Positions 16,336 to 25,477 of a stretch of DNA of 64,000 bases are shown here, in pieces; positions within the stretch are counted from its first letter, which is position 1; each line of letters begins with the position of its first letter. The stretch spans positions 419,637 to 483,636 of the forward strand of contig JAAEPZ010000764.1 in NCBI GenBank assembly GCA_024231955.1, given 5' to 3'. A model generated the notes under the pieces. The model was not told where the DNA came from and made no database searches. It saw only the letters and a list, made by a program, of their open reading frames with translations. Origin of the DNA: a bacterium. Its GTDB lineage: Bacteria; Krumholzibacteriota; Krumholzibacteriia; JACNKJ01. Both the position numbers and the translations under genes were made by a program.

Positions 16336-17579
16336 AGATTCTGCAGGTGAACAAATTCCTCTACCCCAAAGGGGGCGCCGAGATAGTCTGTCTCGGTCTG
16401 GCTGGGCAACTTCAGACGGCAGGGCACGAGGTTTCGTTTTTCGGCATGGCCGATGAGCGCAACATACCCTGTCTGGATCAGGACTGTTTCCCCTCGAATA
16501 TCGACTATCACGCCGAGCGTGGGATCGTCCAGAAAGTGCGTGAAGCGTTGCGCACCATCCACTGTCGGGAAGCTGGGCGGGGCATGGCCCGCCTGCTCGA
16601 CAGGCGACGTCCCGATCTCATCCACATGCACAATATCTACCATCAACTCACCCCCTCGATTCTCCGGCCAGCGCGTGAGCGTGGAATTCCGATAATCATG
16701 ACCCTGCACGATTACAAGCTCGCGTGTCCGGTTTACACCTTCCTGCGCGCCGGCCGCCCCTGCGAGGAGTGTCTGGGGGGGAGCCCTCTACCTCTGCTCA
16801 AGCATCGCTGCAAGGACGGCAGTCTCGCCGCGAGCGCCGTCCTGGTTGCGGAGGCTCTGTTTCACAAACTGACCCGTGCCTACGAGGACGTCACCTGTTT
16901 CACCTCCCCCAGCTCTTTCCTCCGTGAAAAGATGATTGCCGCTGGGATGTCTTCCGAGAGGATCATCCATCTGCCCAACAGCCTCCCCTTCCCCCAGGAG
17001 GCCATCGCCCGATCCTACATTGCGCCGCCGGCCAAAGAGAAACCGATCCTCCTGTGGGTGGGACGGATGAGCCACGAGAAGGGTCTGCGGACACTCTTGC
17101 GCGCCGCCGGTCAGGTTTCTGTTCCGTTTACGCTACAGCTGGTGGGTGACGGCCCGCAGGAGGCCGAATTGCGAGCTCTGGCGTCTGAGCTTGAACTCGG
17201 TCAAAGAGTTGAATTCCTTGGACGTCGCAAACGTGAGGAGATCCCCGACTTGATCCTGGCCTCGAGCGGCACGGTCCTGCCAAGCGAATGGTACGAGAAT
17301 GCTCCACTTTCGCTTCTGGAGTCGCTGGCGCTGGGACGGCCGATCATCGGCAGTGCGATGGGGGGGATCCCCGATATGCTGCAGGACGGGAACACCGGCT
17401 GGCTTTTCCCGGCGGGCGATGAGGATGCCCTGGTCGCGACGCTTGAGGAGTGGGGCTCCTCTGATACGGAACGTGATCGGCGCGGTGCGCTGGCCTGGCA
17501 GGATGCCCGCCTCAGATTCCACCCGGATACCGTTCTGGCTTCGACCATGCAACTCTACCAAAGATTCACAAATCGCTAA
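16332..17579 (+). CDS. GT4-family glycosyltransferase
   Basis: 415 residues, ATG overlapping the preceding TGA, GGGGGGAG upstream. N-terminal KGGAEIVCLGLAGQL helix at about 14-28, HMHNIYHQLTPSIL near 98-111 and a Cys-rich acceptor segment (CPVYTF, C-E-E-C) near residues 137-155 seen in one GT4 subgroup. Donor domain: WVGRMSHEKGLRTLLRA, VGDGPQEAEL, and PSEWYENAPLSLLESLALGRPI with the E-x7-E element at about 320-340. Last gene of the polysaccharide arm; a SPOR lipoprotein follows after 64 bases. Confidence 0.88.
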   Translation: MKILQVNKFLYPKGGAEIVCLGLAGQLQTAGHEVSFFGMADERNIPCLDQDCFPSNIDYHAERGIVQKVREALRTIHCREAGRGMARLLDRRRPDLIHMHNIYHQLTPSILRPARERGIPIIMTLHDYKLACPVYTFLRAGRPCEECLGGSPLPLLKHRCKDGSLAASAVLVAEALFHKLTRAYEDVTCFTSPSSFLREKMIAAGMSSERIIHLPNSLPFPQEAIARSYIAPPAKEKPILLWVGRMSHEKGLRTLLRAAGQVSVPFTLQLVGDGPQEAELRALASELELGQRVEFLGRRKREEIPDLILASSGTVLPSEWYENAPLSLLESLALGRPIIGSAMGGIPDMLQDGNTGWLFPAGDEDALVATLEEWGSSDTERDRRGALAWQDARLRFHPDTVLASTMQLYQRFTNR

Positions 17580-17643
17580 ATCATATTGCCAGAATTCCTG
17601 ACCTACTGCTATTCTCCCGCCGCTCGTCAAAAGGGAGGATTAC

Positions 17644-18168
17644 ATGTTGAAACGTATCTGCATTCTGTTTGCCATTATTGCTCTGATGGCAGGCTGCACC
17701 GCCAAGCAGCAAACTACTACTGATCCTTGGCAGGATGAAGCAGCTGAAGAGCAATACTCGGCAGACAAGGATACTCTGACCTACAATTTCCTCGCAGAGT
17801 CGGAACCCGAAGTTTCGCCCCCCGCGGAGGAGGCGGCTGATCTGCCGGTAATCGAAGAGGAGCAAAGCACGGCTGCCGTGATTACGCCTCCTGTTGCGGA
17901 ACCGGCCGAGGAGACGATCGAGGTCGTTCCCCAGATCGAAGAGGGTCCCCTGTACTGGGTCCAGATCTTCGCATCGAACAGCCGCAAGAGTGCCGAAGAG
18001 GTCGCCCTTGAGGCAGACAACAAGATCGAGGAGCGAGTGCGCATTCTCTTTCTTGAGCCCTACTACAAGGTGTTGGTCGGCGGTTTCCCCCTCAAGGACA
18101 CTGCTGTTGAACTCAGACGCGAGTTGACCCAGATCGGGTACAAGGACGCCTGGATATTCCAGAAGTAG
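17644..18168 (+). CDS. SPOR-domain lipoprotein
   Basis: 174 residues behind GGGAGGA. Signal peptide with lipobox MAGC (acylated Cys18), an acidic Pro/Glu-rich linker (about 25-100) and a SPOR domain at about 103-174 that begins LYWVQIFASNSRKSAEE. SPOR domains bind denuded glycan strands of peptidoglycan, often at the septum. Its exact role is not evident; it lies between the polysaccharide cluster and galT without a visible promoter or terminator. Confidence 0.85.
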   Translation: MLKRICILFAIIALMAGCTAKQQTTTDPWQDEAAEEQYSADKDTLTYNFLAESEPEVSPPAEEAADLPVIEEEQSTAAVITPPVAEPAEETIEVVPQIEEGPLYWVQIFASNSRKSAEEVALEADNKIEERVRILFLEPYYKVLVGGFPLKDTAVELRRELTQIGYKDAWIFQK

Positions 18169-18186
18169 AAGCCGGGACTGTACACC

Positions 18187-19185
18187 ATGCCTGAATTGAG
18201 AAAAGATCCCGTCATAGGACGCTGGGTAATCATCTCAGCCGAACGTGGCAAGAGACCGATGGATTTCCCCCACAAAACGGAGAAACTGCGTGGGGGATTC
18301 TGTCCATTCTGCCCCGGGCACGAGAAGAAGACCCCACCCGAGGTGTTGTCCTATCCGGCCATTCCCGGAGACAGCACATCGGAGTGGAGTGTGCGTGTTG
18401 TTCCAAACAAGTTCCCCGCACTGATCATTGAGGGCGATCTTCAGCGCAAGGGGATCGGTCTGTACGACATGATGACGGGTATCGGTGCCCACGAGGTGGT
18501 CATCGATACTCCGGATCACGGCAAGAGCCTGGCCGATTATGATGAGAGCCATATCTCCAATGTTCTGGAAGCTTATCAAAGCCGTCTTCGTGATCTCTCA
18601 CATGACAAGCGCTTCCGCTACATCCTGATATTCAAGAATCAGGGCGAGGAGGCTGGTGCCAGCCTTGAACATTCGCATACTCAGCTGATCGCGACGCCGA
18701 TCATCCCCAAGCGGGTGATCGAGGAGCTCGAGGGGGCTGCAAGCCACTTCGAGATCAAGGAGCGGTGCATATACTGCGACATCATCGATCAGGAACGATT
18801 CGATGGTCGGCGACTGATTTTCGAGAATGACGATTTCGTGGCGATCTCACCTTTTGCTGCGCGCTTCCCCTTTGAAACGTGGATTCTCCCCAAACGACAC
18901 GAATCCCATTTTCATAAGATGGAGCCGGCACAGCGGCTGCAATTGGCGAGTCTGCTCAAAGTGATCCTCAGGAAATTGAATCTGGCTCTGGATAACCCCG
19001 CCTACAATTTCGTGATTCATACAGCGCCGATCAATGACCGTAAGGACTGGTATTTCCACTGGCACATCGAACTGATGCCCAAGCTCACTCAGGTTGCGGG
19101 GTTCGAATGGGGGAGCGGTTTCTATATCAATCCGACCCCACCTGAGGAGGCGGCCGGGTATCTCCGAAATCTGAAACTTGATTAA
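18187..19185 (+). CDS. galT: Galactose-1-phosphate uridylyltransferase
   Basis: 332 residues, full length. HIT-like two-domain fold: ELRKDPVIGRWVIISAERGKRP at the N-terminus (conserved pieces DPVIGRWV, ERGKRP), zinc-type CPFC at about 38-41, and the catalytic His motif HSHTQ at about 161-165 (nucleophilic His is the second). A second His cluster WHIEL occurs near residue 295. It interconverts galactose-1-phosphate and UDP-galactose and so can feed galactose to the polysaccharide cluster. Glycogen synthase follows 24 bases downstream. Confidence 0.93.
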   Translation: MPELRKDPVIGRWVIISAERGKRPMDFPHKTEKLRGGFCPFCPGHEKKTPPEVLSYPAIPGDSTSEWSVRVVPNKFPALIIEGDLQRKGIGLYDMMTGIGAHEVVIDTPDHGKSLADYDESHISNVLEAYQSRLRDLSHDKRFRYILIFKNQGEEAGASLEHSHTQLIATPIIPKRVIEELEGAASHFEIKERCIYCDIIDQERFDGRRLIFENDDFVAISPFAARFPFETWILPKRHESHFHKMEPAQRLQLASLLKVILRKLNLALDNPAYNFVIHTAPINDRKDWYFHWHIELMPKLTQVAGFEWGSGFYINPTPPEEAAGYLRNLKLD

Positions 19186-19209
19186 AAACTGTTGGCTGCG
19201 GAGGCGGGC

Positions 19210-20739
19210 ATGCTCGACAAACTCAAAGTGGTTTTCGTAGCAGCAGAAGCATTGCCTTTCGCGAAGTCCGGTGACTTGGCGGATATTTCCGGCTCCCTTC
19301 CCCGCAAACTTCGTGAACTTGGTCACGATGTCAAGCTGTTCATGCCACGCTACTCCCGGATTGACGGACGGAAATTCCCCTGCAAGACTGTTTTTGAGGC
19401 ACGAACCCCCTTCTACATGGATCAGACTGGTTCGACGTTTCGACTGCAGTTCTGGCAGGATCCTGCCGGTATCGAAGTCTACTTCATCGACACTCCTGAG
19501 TACTTCGATCGCAGAGGTCTCTTCACCGATCCGCTGACCGGGCAGGTCTATCCCGACGACGGCGAGCGATTTCTCTTCTTCTCCCTCTCGGTTCTGGAAG
19601 CTCTTGATCGTCTGGGTGATGATGTGGATGTCATCCATTGCAATGACTACCATACCGGCATGCTGCCTGCCCTGTTGCGCATGTACTATCGCCATAAACC
19701 GGGATTGGATAAAACGGGCACGGTGTTCAGCATTCACAATCTGGCTCACCAGGGAGTGTACGATCAGAAACTCTGCGCCCAGGCAGGATTGCACGGCAGA
19801 GAGTTGCTTCATGGCGGCCCGTTCGAATTCTATGGCAAATTGAATTTCATGAAGGCCGGCATCGAGTGCGCAGATATGATCTCGACAGTCAGCCCTCAGT
19901 ATGCTCGGGAGATCAGGAACTCAGCCGAATTCGGCTATGGGCTGGAGGGGGTGTTGGACAGTCGCGCCGACTCGCTTATCGGTATTCTGAACGGCATCGA
20001 TGATGTCCTGTGGTCTCCTGAAGCGGATGACCTTCTGACTACCAACTACAATGCAGCGAGTGTCGTCACGGGCAAAGAGGTGAACAAGATCGCCATCCTC
20101 AAGGAGGCGGGACTTGAATACGACCCAGCCCTGCCCCTTTTCGGCATTGTCTCCCCCCTGATTAATCAGAAGGGATTCGACCTTTTCGAACCGGTCATGG
20201 ATCATTTGATGAGTCTCCCCATCCAGATGATCGTTCTTGGTTGCGGCCAGAAGGAGATCGAACTGGCGTTTCATGACTACTCAAGCAAATACAACGACCG
20301 TCTGGCTCTGCTTCTCAAGTTTGATGAACGACTCGCACACATGATCGAAGGGGGGGCGGACTTCTTGATCATGCCCAGCCGTACCGAACCATGCGGCCTC
20401 AACCAGCTGTACAGCTTCCGCTACGGGACAGTCCCGATTGTCCGTTTGACAGGCGGGCTGATGGATACGGTGCAGGATGTCGAAACGGCGACCAAAGGCA
20501 CCGGTTTTACATTCAGGGATTATACGCCGGAGGCCCTTTTGAGCACGATAGAGCGGGCCACTGCCTTCTTCGGCAAGACTGAGGACTTCAATTCTCTCCG
20601 TCGCCACATAATGGGTCTGGACTATTCGTGGGAAGCATCAGCACGACGATATGCAAGCCTCTATCAGATTACCATTCTTCGACAAGCCGGACTCAAGCGG
20701 GATGCCGACTATCTACTTGCCGAACTCCTCGCCACGTAG
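19210..20739 (+). CDS. glgA: Glycogen (starch) synthase, GT5
   Basis: 509 residues from the ATG at 19210, chosen because GGAGG sits 6 bases before it; a TTG at 19192 is in frame but lies upstream of that site. Glycogen synthase features: VVFVAAEALPFAKSG at the N-terminus, NDYHTGMLPALLR, SIHNLAHQG, FMKAGIECAD, INQKGFDL and the catalytic EPCGLNQLYSFRYGT with VRLTGGL. The usual KxGGL loop that contacts the ADP phosphate reads KSGDL (residues 19-23), with Asp for the second Gly. Elongates alpha-1,4-glucan from ADP- or UDP-glucose. A GH57 enzyme at 57 kb is a possible partner in glucan turnover. Confidence 0.92.
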   Translation: MLDKLKVVFVAAEALPFAKSGDLADISGSLPRKLRELGHDVKLFMPRYSRIDGRKFPCKTVFEARTPFYMDQTGSTFRLQFWQDPAGIEVYFIDTPEYFDRRGLFTDPLTGQVYPDDGERFLFFSLSVLEALDRLGDDVDVIHCNDYHTGMLPALLRMYYRHKPGLDKTGTVFSIHNLAHQGVYDQKLCAQAGLHGRELLHGGPFEFYGKLNFMKAGIECADMISTVSPQYAREIRNSAEFGYGLEGVLDSRADSLIGILNGIDDVLWSPEADDLLTTNYNAASVVTGKEVNKIAILKEAGLEYDPALPLFGIVSPLINQKGFDLFEPVMDHLMSLPIQMIVLGCGQKEIELAFHDYSSKYNDRLALLLKFDERLAHMIEGGADFLIMPSRTEPCGLNQLYSFRYGTVPIVRLTGGLMDTVQDVETATKGTGFTFRDYTPEALLSTIERATAFFGKTEDFNSLRRHIMGLDYSWEASARRYASLYQITILRQAGLKRDADYLLAELLAT

Positions 20740-20775
20740 GTACTTTATAGTCTATCTCTTTCCAATAATGGACTT

Positions 20776-20800
20776 AGCCCCTTGACACCCGGGGCTCTTT
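20776..20800 (+). terminator. Probable glgA terminator hairpin
   Basis: Stem AGCCCC / GGGGCT around the loop TTGACACCC, then the T-rich TCTTTGTTCT. The -35 box of the tRNA-Gly promoter lies in the loop. Confidence 0.5.
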
Positions 20801-20810
20801 GTTCTATTCA
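20782..20810 (+). promoter_or_regulatory. tRNA-Gly promoter
   Basis: TTGACA (20782-20787), 17-base spacer, TATTCA (20805-20810). A start near 20817 would leave about 6 bases of leader before the mature tRNA. Confidence 0.7.
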
Positions 20811-20822
20811 TATGCGTGCGAT

Positions 20823-20894
<72 letters not shown>

Positions 20895-20898
20895 CCTC

Positions 20899-20929
20899 AA
20901 AGCTCTTCGTCTGTGACGAGGAGCTTTTT
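20899..20929 (+). terminator. Terminator after tRNA-Gly
   Basis: 13-pair stem (AAAGCTCTTCGTC / GACGAGGAGCTTT, one G-T) with a 3-base loop and T5. Confidence 0.85.
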
Positions 20930-20965
20930 CTTGCTCCTCAGTCGCCAGATTATGCCGTATGAGGG

Positions 20966-20994
20966 TTGACTGGCTTAAAGGAGCTAAGTATAGT
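20966..20994 (+). promoter_or_regulatory. tRNA-Cys promoter
   Basis: TTGACT (20966-20971), 17-base spacer, TATAGT (20989-20994), 38 bases before the mature tRNA. Confidence 0.7.
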
Positions 20995-21032
20995 TTCTAC
21001 AACGTTGTTAGGGATTCCTATCGACTGACATT

Positions 21033-21104
21033 GGCGGCATGGCCAAGTGGCTAAGGCGACGGTCTGCAAAATCGTTATCCCCGGTTCGAGTCCGGGTGCC
21101 GCCT
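21033..21104 (+). tRNA. tRNA-Cys (GCA)
   Basis: Acceptor GGCGGCA / TGCCGCC, anticodon stem ACGGT / ATCGT around CTGCAAA (anticodon GCA), T-arm CCCGG TTCGAGT CCGGG. Discriminator T, as usual for tRNA-Cys. CCA not encoded. Confidence 0.97.
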
Positions 21105-21111
21105 CCCCAAG

Positions 21112-21143
21112 CCCCCGCTTCATCAAGCTGAAGTGGGGGTTTT
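21112..21143 (+). terminator. Terminator after tRNA-Cys
   Basis: 11-pair stem CCCCCGCTTCA / TGAAGTGGGGG (one G-T), 6-base loop, T4. Confidence 0.85.
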
Positions 21144-21210
21144 GATTTGTCTTCCGAATCAGGATCTGTTGGGATACTGCATGATCCGATGGAGCAAAAC
21201 GGGTACATCT

Positions 21211-21295
21211 GCCGGAGTGGTGGAATTGGTAGACACAAAGGACTTAAAATCCTTCGGTCCTTTGGGCCATGCGGGTTCAAGTCCCGCCTCCGGTA
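21211..21295 (+). tRNA. tRNA-Leu (UAA)
   Basis: Type II tRNA of 85 bases with a long variable arm (CGGTCCTTTGGGCCATG region). Acceptor GCCGGAG / CTCCGGT, anticodon loop CTTAAAA (anticodon TAA), T-arm GCGGG TTCAAGT CCCGC. Discriminator A. CCA not encoded (CCT). Confidence 0.97.
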
Positions 21296-21310
21296 CCTGA
21301 GCCAACAGTG

Positions 21311-21338
21311 ACCGCCTCACATTGTGAGGCGGTTTTTT
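21311..21338 (+). terminator. Terminator after tRNA-Leu
   Basis: Perfect 10-pair stem ACCGCCTCAC / GTGAGGCGGT, ATT loop, T6 tract. Confidence 0.88.
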
Positions 21339-21442
21339 ACTGGATATTGCTGAACCTGCGCCCATCGGTTCAAATCTCATCTATTCCCGTATTACTTTGG
21401 GACACCCCTAACATTCCGGTCTGTTTGCTCCCCATCCTACCC

Positions 21443-21474
21443 TTGAGTATCCACTCTGTTCTGGCGTGTATAAT
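21443..21474 (+). promoter_or_regulatory. Promoter with consensus -10 before small coiled-coil gene
   Basis: TATAAT at 21469-21474. The nearest -35-like TTGAGT (21443-21448) is 20 bases away, which is wide, so the -10 carries the call. The GTG start is 35 bases downstream of the -10. Confidence 0.4.
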
Positions 21475-21508
21475 GCTGTTCACCGGATGTGTCTTAAAGG
21501 GGTGAATC

Positions 21509-21838
21509 GTGGAGCACAACATCAAAATAGCCAGAGAGCAGCTTGAGGCGGCAATCAAGCTCGGCCTGACAAGTAACCCAAATGAGATCGAGATTCTGCT
21601 CAATCGACTTGATGCGGCAATACTGGAATCTGCCGACCATCAACGGAAGCTATTCGCACTCCAAAATGCTTTTGATATCCTGCAGGGTGTTGTAGCCGAC
21701 CAGACCTCGCGCATCAATGCACTTGAAAACGCCATTCGTGATTATCTGGATCCCGATTGTGCGCGCAACGGAGTGATGGTATTAGAGACGGTTCTGGAGA
21801 AGGAGCTGGGGGAAGAGGTTGAGCTGTTTCCCGCCTGA
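21509..21838 (+). CDS. Small helical protein of unknown function
   Basis: 109 residues from a GTG at 21509 behind AAAGGGG. No signal peptide or membrane segment. The composition (many Glu, Leu, Ala and heptad-like spacing at about 35-80, for example DILQGVVADQTSRINALENAI) suggests a coiled coil. I do not recognise a family. It has its own promoter-like -10 and stands between the tRNA cluster and a convergent adenylate-forming enzyme gene that ends 24 bases away. Confidence 0.65.
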   Translation: MEHNIKIAREQLEAAIKLGLTSNPNEIEILLNRLDAAILESADHQRKLFALQNAFDILQGVVADQTSRINALENAIRDYLDPDCARNGVMVLETVLEKELGEEVELFPA

Positions 21839-21862
21839 TATGCTCACGAGTATCGCCGCCGG

Positions 21863-23230
21863 CTAATCCAGTTCGGAGACAATCAACCGATACTTCCCTG
21901 CGGATGTGCGCGGGATCTCCTCCAGGAGTTCAACTTCTATTCTCATATCTTCACCCAGACCCAACTTCAACTCTGACAGGACTGCCTGCAGTTCGATCGG
22001 AGCAGGGTGGCGCTTGGGTTGCATTATCAACCTGATCGCACCCACCTCCGTTTGCCGCACCTGGAATGCCTCGATCCAATCCGAGTTGTAGAAGGGTTCA
22101 AAGTGATTGAAGAACGCACCGTGAACCCTGCGCCCATCCCCGGTCACGATGAAATCACGAATCCGCCCCTGCAGGTTGGAGATCCGTTCCAGCCCCCGGC
22201 CGCACGGACAGGGATCCCGACGGATACTGCCGCCATCTCCCGGTGCGTAACGGATGAAAGGCATCGCATAGTTCAACAGGTTGGTTGAGACGATCTCACC
22301 GCTGTCACCATCGGGTACCTGATGACCATCATCGTTCACGATCTCGACGAAAACCCCCTCCATGTTGAGGTGATACCCATCGTACTGATCACACTCGAAA
22401 GAGAGGATGCCGCCATCGTTGTTCCCGTAGATATCGTGTACGGTCCCCCCTGCACCCACTTCAATCTCGCTTCTCCAGGCGGGAGGTAACGCCTCGCTGG
22501 TTGTGAAGAAGTGACTGACAGCTATCTCGGCGCTATTCTCACGCAGCCACTCGGCAAAGAGACGGAGGCTGCTGGGATAGGCATAGAGCAGGGGAAATGG
22601 GCGGTCGCGCAGAAGTTTTGCGTACCGTGCGAAATCCTCGTCCCGCAGATGATAGCTGGGCTGATGAATGGCCCCATTGAGCCAGAGATAGGTCCGCTGT
22701 TTGAAGTCAACCTCTGCGGGTACCAGGGCTCCACCCGAAAGGGTCGTCCACGCATCTCCGGGTCGAAATCCCACCTGGTTCCAGGCGCGCCAGATGAACG
22801 CCCAGTGATAGCTGTGACTGCGTCGATCGATGAAGTACTTGAGTGGGACCCCCGTAGAACCGCTTGTGGCCTTGGGACGAGGTTGCCAGGTGTCGAAATC
22901 ATCCGCCATCATGGCTTTCCCCTCGCGGCGGATAATCTCCTTGGTCAATACAGGCAGACGCTCAAGATCGGCAGGAGTCTGGATATCCTCGGCGGACAAC
23001 CCCAATTCACCGAAGATCCTTTTGTAATAGGGGACCTTGGCCACTGCATGACGGATCAGATCCTGGACAGCCTGCCATTGACGCCCCTTCAACTCATCAT
23101 GGCTCAACCATTGGGATTGATCGACGAGAGGATACTCCCGAATCGAATCTGTTTTTCTGAAACAGTCGACGAGTCTTACGCCGAATTTACCGAGCGTCCA
23201 CAGCGGATAGTCCAAATCAGCTCCCTCCAT
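21863..23230 (-). CDS. CapK/PaaK-like adenylate-forming enzyme
   Basis: 455 residues, AMP-forming superfamily, closest in layout to CapK/coenzyme F390 synthetase-like and phenylacetate-CoA ligase-like proteins. The phosphate-binding loop is TSGSTGVPLKYF at about 121-132, with FTTSEALPP near 243, DIYGNNDGG near 265 (family motif YGxTE altered to YGNND) and IRYAPGD near 330. A CxC pair (DPCPCGRG) follows at about 340, as in PaaK-like ligases. Substrate unknown; many relatives are encoded in capsule or surface-glycan loci, but this one is isolated between a small gene and dnaK. Confidence 0.82.
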   Translation of the reverse strand: MEGADLDYPLWTLGKFGVRLVDCFRKTDSIREYPLVDQSQWLSHDELKGRQWQAVQDLIRHAVAKVPYYKRIFGELGLSAEDIQTPADLERLPVLTKEIIRREGKAMMADDFDTWQPRPKATSGSTGVPLKYFIDRRSHSYHWAFIWRAWNQVGFRPGDAWTTLSGGALVPAEVDFKQRTYLWLNGAIHQPSYHLRDEDFARYAKLLRDRPFPLLYAYPSSLRLFAEWLRENSAEIAVSHFFTTSEALPPAWRSEIEVGAGGTVHDIYGNNDGGILSFECDQYDGYHLNMEGVFVEIVNDDGHQVPDGDSGEIVSTNLLNYAMPFIRYAPGDGGSIRRDPCPCGRGLERISNLQGRIRDFIVTGDGRRVHGAFFNHFEPFYNSDWIEAFQVRQTEVGAIRLIMQPKRHPAPIELQAVLSELKLGLGEDMRIEVELLEEIPRTSAGKYRLIVSELD

Positions 23231-23484
23231 AGAGCATAGATTATCCGCTGTACCAGATCATGACAAGCCCTTTCCCTGTCACGAGTTCTGCGTTCAGGCA
23301 GTATTCTTCGGCCAGCGTGTCACAACTCTGCCATCATGACAGTGCCAATGCAGTCACCCCTTGGCAGCCCAAAACACAGATACCATATCTTGTTATATTA
23401 TCACCACTTACAATTCGGTGCTTTTAGTCACTCTGGCACATTGCTTTCTATAGAGGATGTGACCCCTAATCTAAGGAGAATGGA

Positions 23485-25419
23485 ATGGGCAAGGTAATCG
23501 GAATAGATCTCGGCACGACCAACTCGTGTGTTTCAGTCATCGAGGGCGGCGAGCCCAAAATCATCCCCAACAGCGAGGGCCACCGCACTACCCCCAGCAT
23601 AGTTGCTGTAACTGAGGACGGTGAGCGGCTGGTCGGTCAAATCGCCAAGCGTCAGGCCGTTACCAATCCCCAGAACACCGTGTATTCGATTAAGCGGTTC
23701 GTTGGCCGCAAGTACAACGAGATCAGCCGTGAGATGGAGGAGGTGCCCTATAAGGTCATCCGGGCCTCCAACGGCGACGCTCGCATCATGCTGGGCGACA
23801 AAGAGATGAGTCCCCCTGAAGTGGGCGCCCTGATTCTCCGGAAACTCAAGGAGACGGCCGAGGAGTATCTCGGTGAAACAGTCAGCGAAGCGGTCATAAC
23901 CGTACCGGCCTACTTCAATGACAGCCAGCGTCAGGCGACCAAGGATGCCGGCAAGATCGCGGGCCTGAATGTCCGGCGCATCATCAACGAACCGACAGCC
24001 GCCAGCCTGGCATATGGATTGGAAAACAAGGCTGATCAGACTATCGCCGTCTTTGACCTTGGTGGCGGTACTTTCGACGTTTCCGTCCTGGAACTCGGCG
24101 ATGGCGTCTTCGAGGTCAAATCGACCAATGGCGATACCCACCTCGGTGGCGATGATTTTGACCAGGCGATAATCGAGTGGCTCGCCTCCGAGTTCAAGTC
24201 CAAGGAGGGGATCAATCTGATGAATGATCCCATGGCTGTTCAGCGTCTGAAGGAAGCTTCGGAGCAAGCGAAGCAGGAGTTGTCGACCCGAACCACCAGC
24301 GACATCAATCTGCCGTTCATAACAGCAGACAAGAGCGGCCCGAAGCATCTGAACGTGTCGCTCTCACGCGCGAAATTCGAGGAGCTCACAGAGTCGCTGG
24401 TCAATCGCACCATCGAACCCTGTCGCCGTGCAATCAGTGATGCCGGCCTGACTGCGGCGGATATCGATGAGGTCATCCTGGTTGGCGGTTCATCACGGAT
24501 CCCGCGGGTGCGTGAGGTCGTGAAGGAGATATTCAAGAAGGAGTCCAATCACAGTGTCAATCCCGATGAGGTTGTCTCCCTTGGCGCAGCCATTCAGGGC
24601 GGGATCCTGGCCGGCGATGTGAAGGATGTCGTTCTGCTCGACGTCACACCTCTCAGTCTGGGTATTGAAACCTTGGGTAACGTGATGACTCGACTCATCG
24701 ATCGCAACACGACAATCCCGACGCGAAAATCACAAATCTTCTCGACCGCCGCCGACAATCAGGACACCGTGGATATCCATGTGCTCCAGGGTGAGCGGCA
24801 AATGTCAAATGACAACAAATCCATCGGCCGTTTCCAGCTGGCCGGTATTCCGCCCTCGCCTCGTGGCATACCTCAGATCGAGGTGAGCTTTGACATCGAT
24901 GCTAATGGAATTCTTTCCGTTAATGCTAAAGATAAAGCAACAGGTAAAGAGCAATCCATCAAGATCCAGGCTTCCAGCGGTCTTGATGATTCCGAGATCG
25001 ACCAGATGGTAAACGACAGCGAGAAGTTCGCCGAAGAGGATAAGGTCAAGCGGGAGCTCATCGATTCCCGCAACAACGCCGAGGCGCTTGTCTATCAGAC
25101 GGAAAAGCAACTTGAGGAGCACAAGGAAAAAATCGATGATGCGATCAAATCGGAGATCGAAACAGCTCTCCAGGAGGTCAAAGGTGCCCTCGAAGGTGAG
25201 AGCAAAGAGGCTATCGATGAGAAGGTGGAAAAGCTCAACAAGGCCTTGCACAGTTTCTCTCAGAAGCTCTATGAGGAGGCTGCAGCTTCCCAGCAGGCAG
25301 AGGCGGCGAGCGCAGCCGGCGGACAGACGGGAGCCGATCCCGAGCAACATGCCGGTGACGCTCCCGATAAGGAGGAGAAGGGCAAAGCTGTTGATGCCGA
25401 TTTCGAAGTCATGGACTGA
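23485..25419 (+). CDS. dnaK: Chaperone DnaK (Hsp70)
   Basis: 644 residues, full length. Begins GKVIGIDLGTTNSCVSVIEGG (N-terminal ATP phosphate loop), with the second Hsp70 signature VFDLGGGTFDVS near 193 and the third VILVGGSSRIPRV near 332. Linker DVVLLDVTPLSLGIET near 385, substrate-binding beta domain to about 500, helical lid to the end, and C-terminus DADFEVMD. AAGGAG precedes the ATG. grpE, dnaJ and hrcA are not adjacent, and no CIRCE operator is seen upstream. Confidence 0.98.
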   Translation: MGKVIGIDLGTTNSCVSVIEGGEPKIIPNSEGHRTTPSIVAVTEDGERLVGQIAKRQAVTNPQNTVYSIKRFVGRKYNEISREMEEVPYKVIRASNGDARIMLGDKEMSPPEVGALILRKLKETAEEYLGETVSEAVITVPAYFNDSQRQATKDAGKIAGLNVRRIINEPTAASLAYGLENKADQTIAVFDLGGGTFDVSVLELGDGVFEVKSTNGDTHLGGDDFDQAIIEWLASEFKSKEGINLMNDPMAVQRLKEASEQAKQELSTRTTSDINLPFITADKSGPKHLNVSLSRAKFEELTESLVNRTIEPCRRAISDAGLTAADIDEVILVGGSSRIPRVREVVKEIFKKESNHSVNPDEVVSLGAAIQGGILAGDVKDVVLLDVTPLSLGIETLGNVMTRLIDRNTTIPTRKSQIFSTAADNQDTVDIHVLQGERQMSNDNKSIGRFQLAGIPPSPRGIPQIEVSFDIDANGILSVNAKDKATGKEQSIKIQASSGLDDSEIDQMVNDSEKFAEEDKVKRELIDSRNNAEALVYQTEKQLEEHKEKIDDAIKSEIETALQEVKGALEGESKEAIDEKVEKLNKALHSFSQKLYEEAAASQQAEAASAAGGQTGADPEQHAGDAPDKEEKGKAVDADFEVMD

Positions 25420-25440
25420 CACGTCAACGACTGTGTTTCC

Positions 25441-25477
25441 AGGAGGGGGGGCCTGCAACAGGCCCCTCCTCTTTCTA
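25441..25477 (+). terminator. Probable dnaK terminator
   Basis: GC-rich hairpin: GGGGCCTG / CAGGCCCC with a CAA loop, extended by AGGAG / CTCCT across extra G residues. The T-tract is weak (CTTTCT). Confidence 0.6.

Noticed and set aside
23434..23445. TGGCAC followed by TTGCT upstream of dnaK, like a sigma-54 promoter
   Set aside because: Only one base separates the two elements; sigma-54 needs GG-N10-GC.
23231..23484. Search for a CIRCE operator or sigma-32-type promoter before dnaK
   Set aside because: No TTAGCACTC-N9-GAGTGCTAA inverted repeat and no CTTGAA..CCCCAT pair found by eye.
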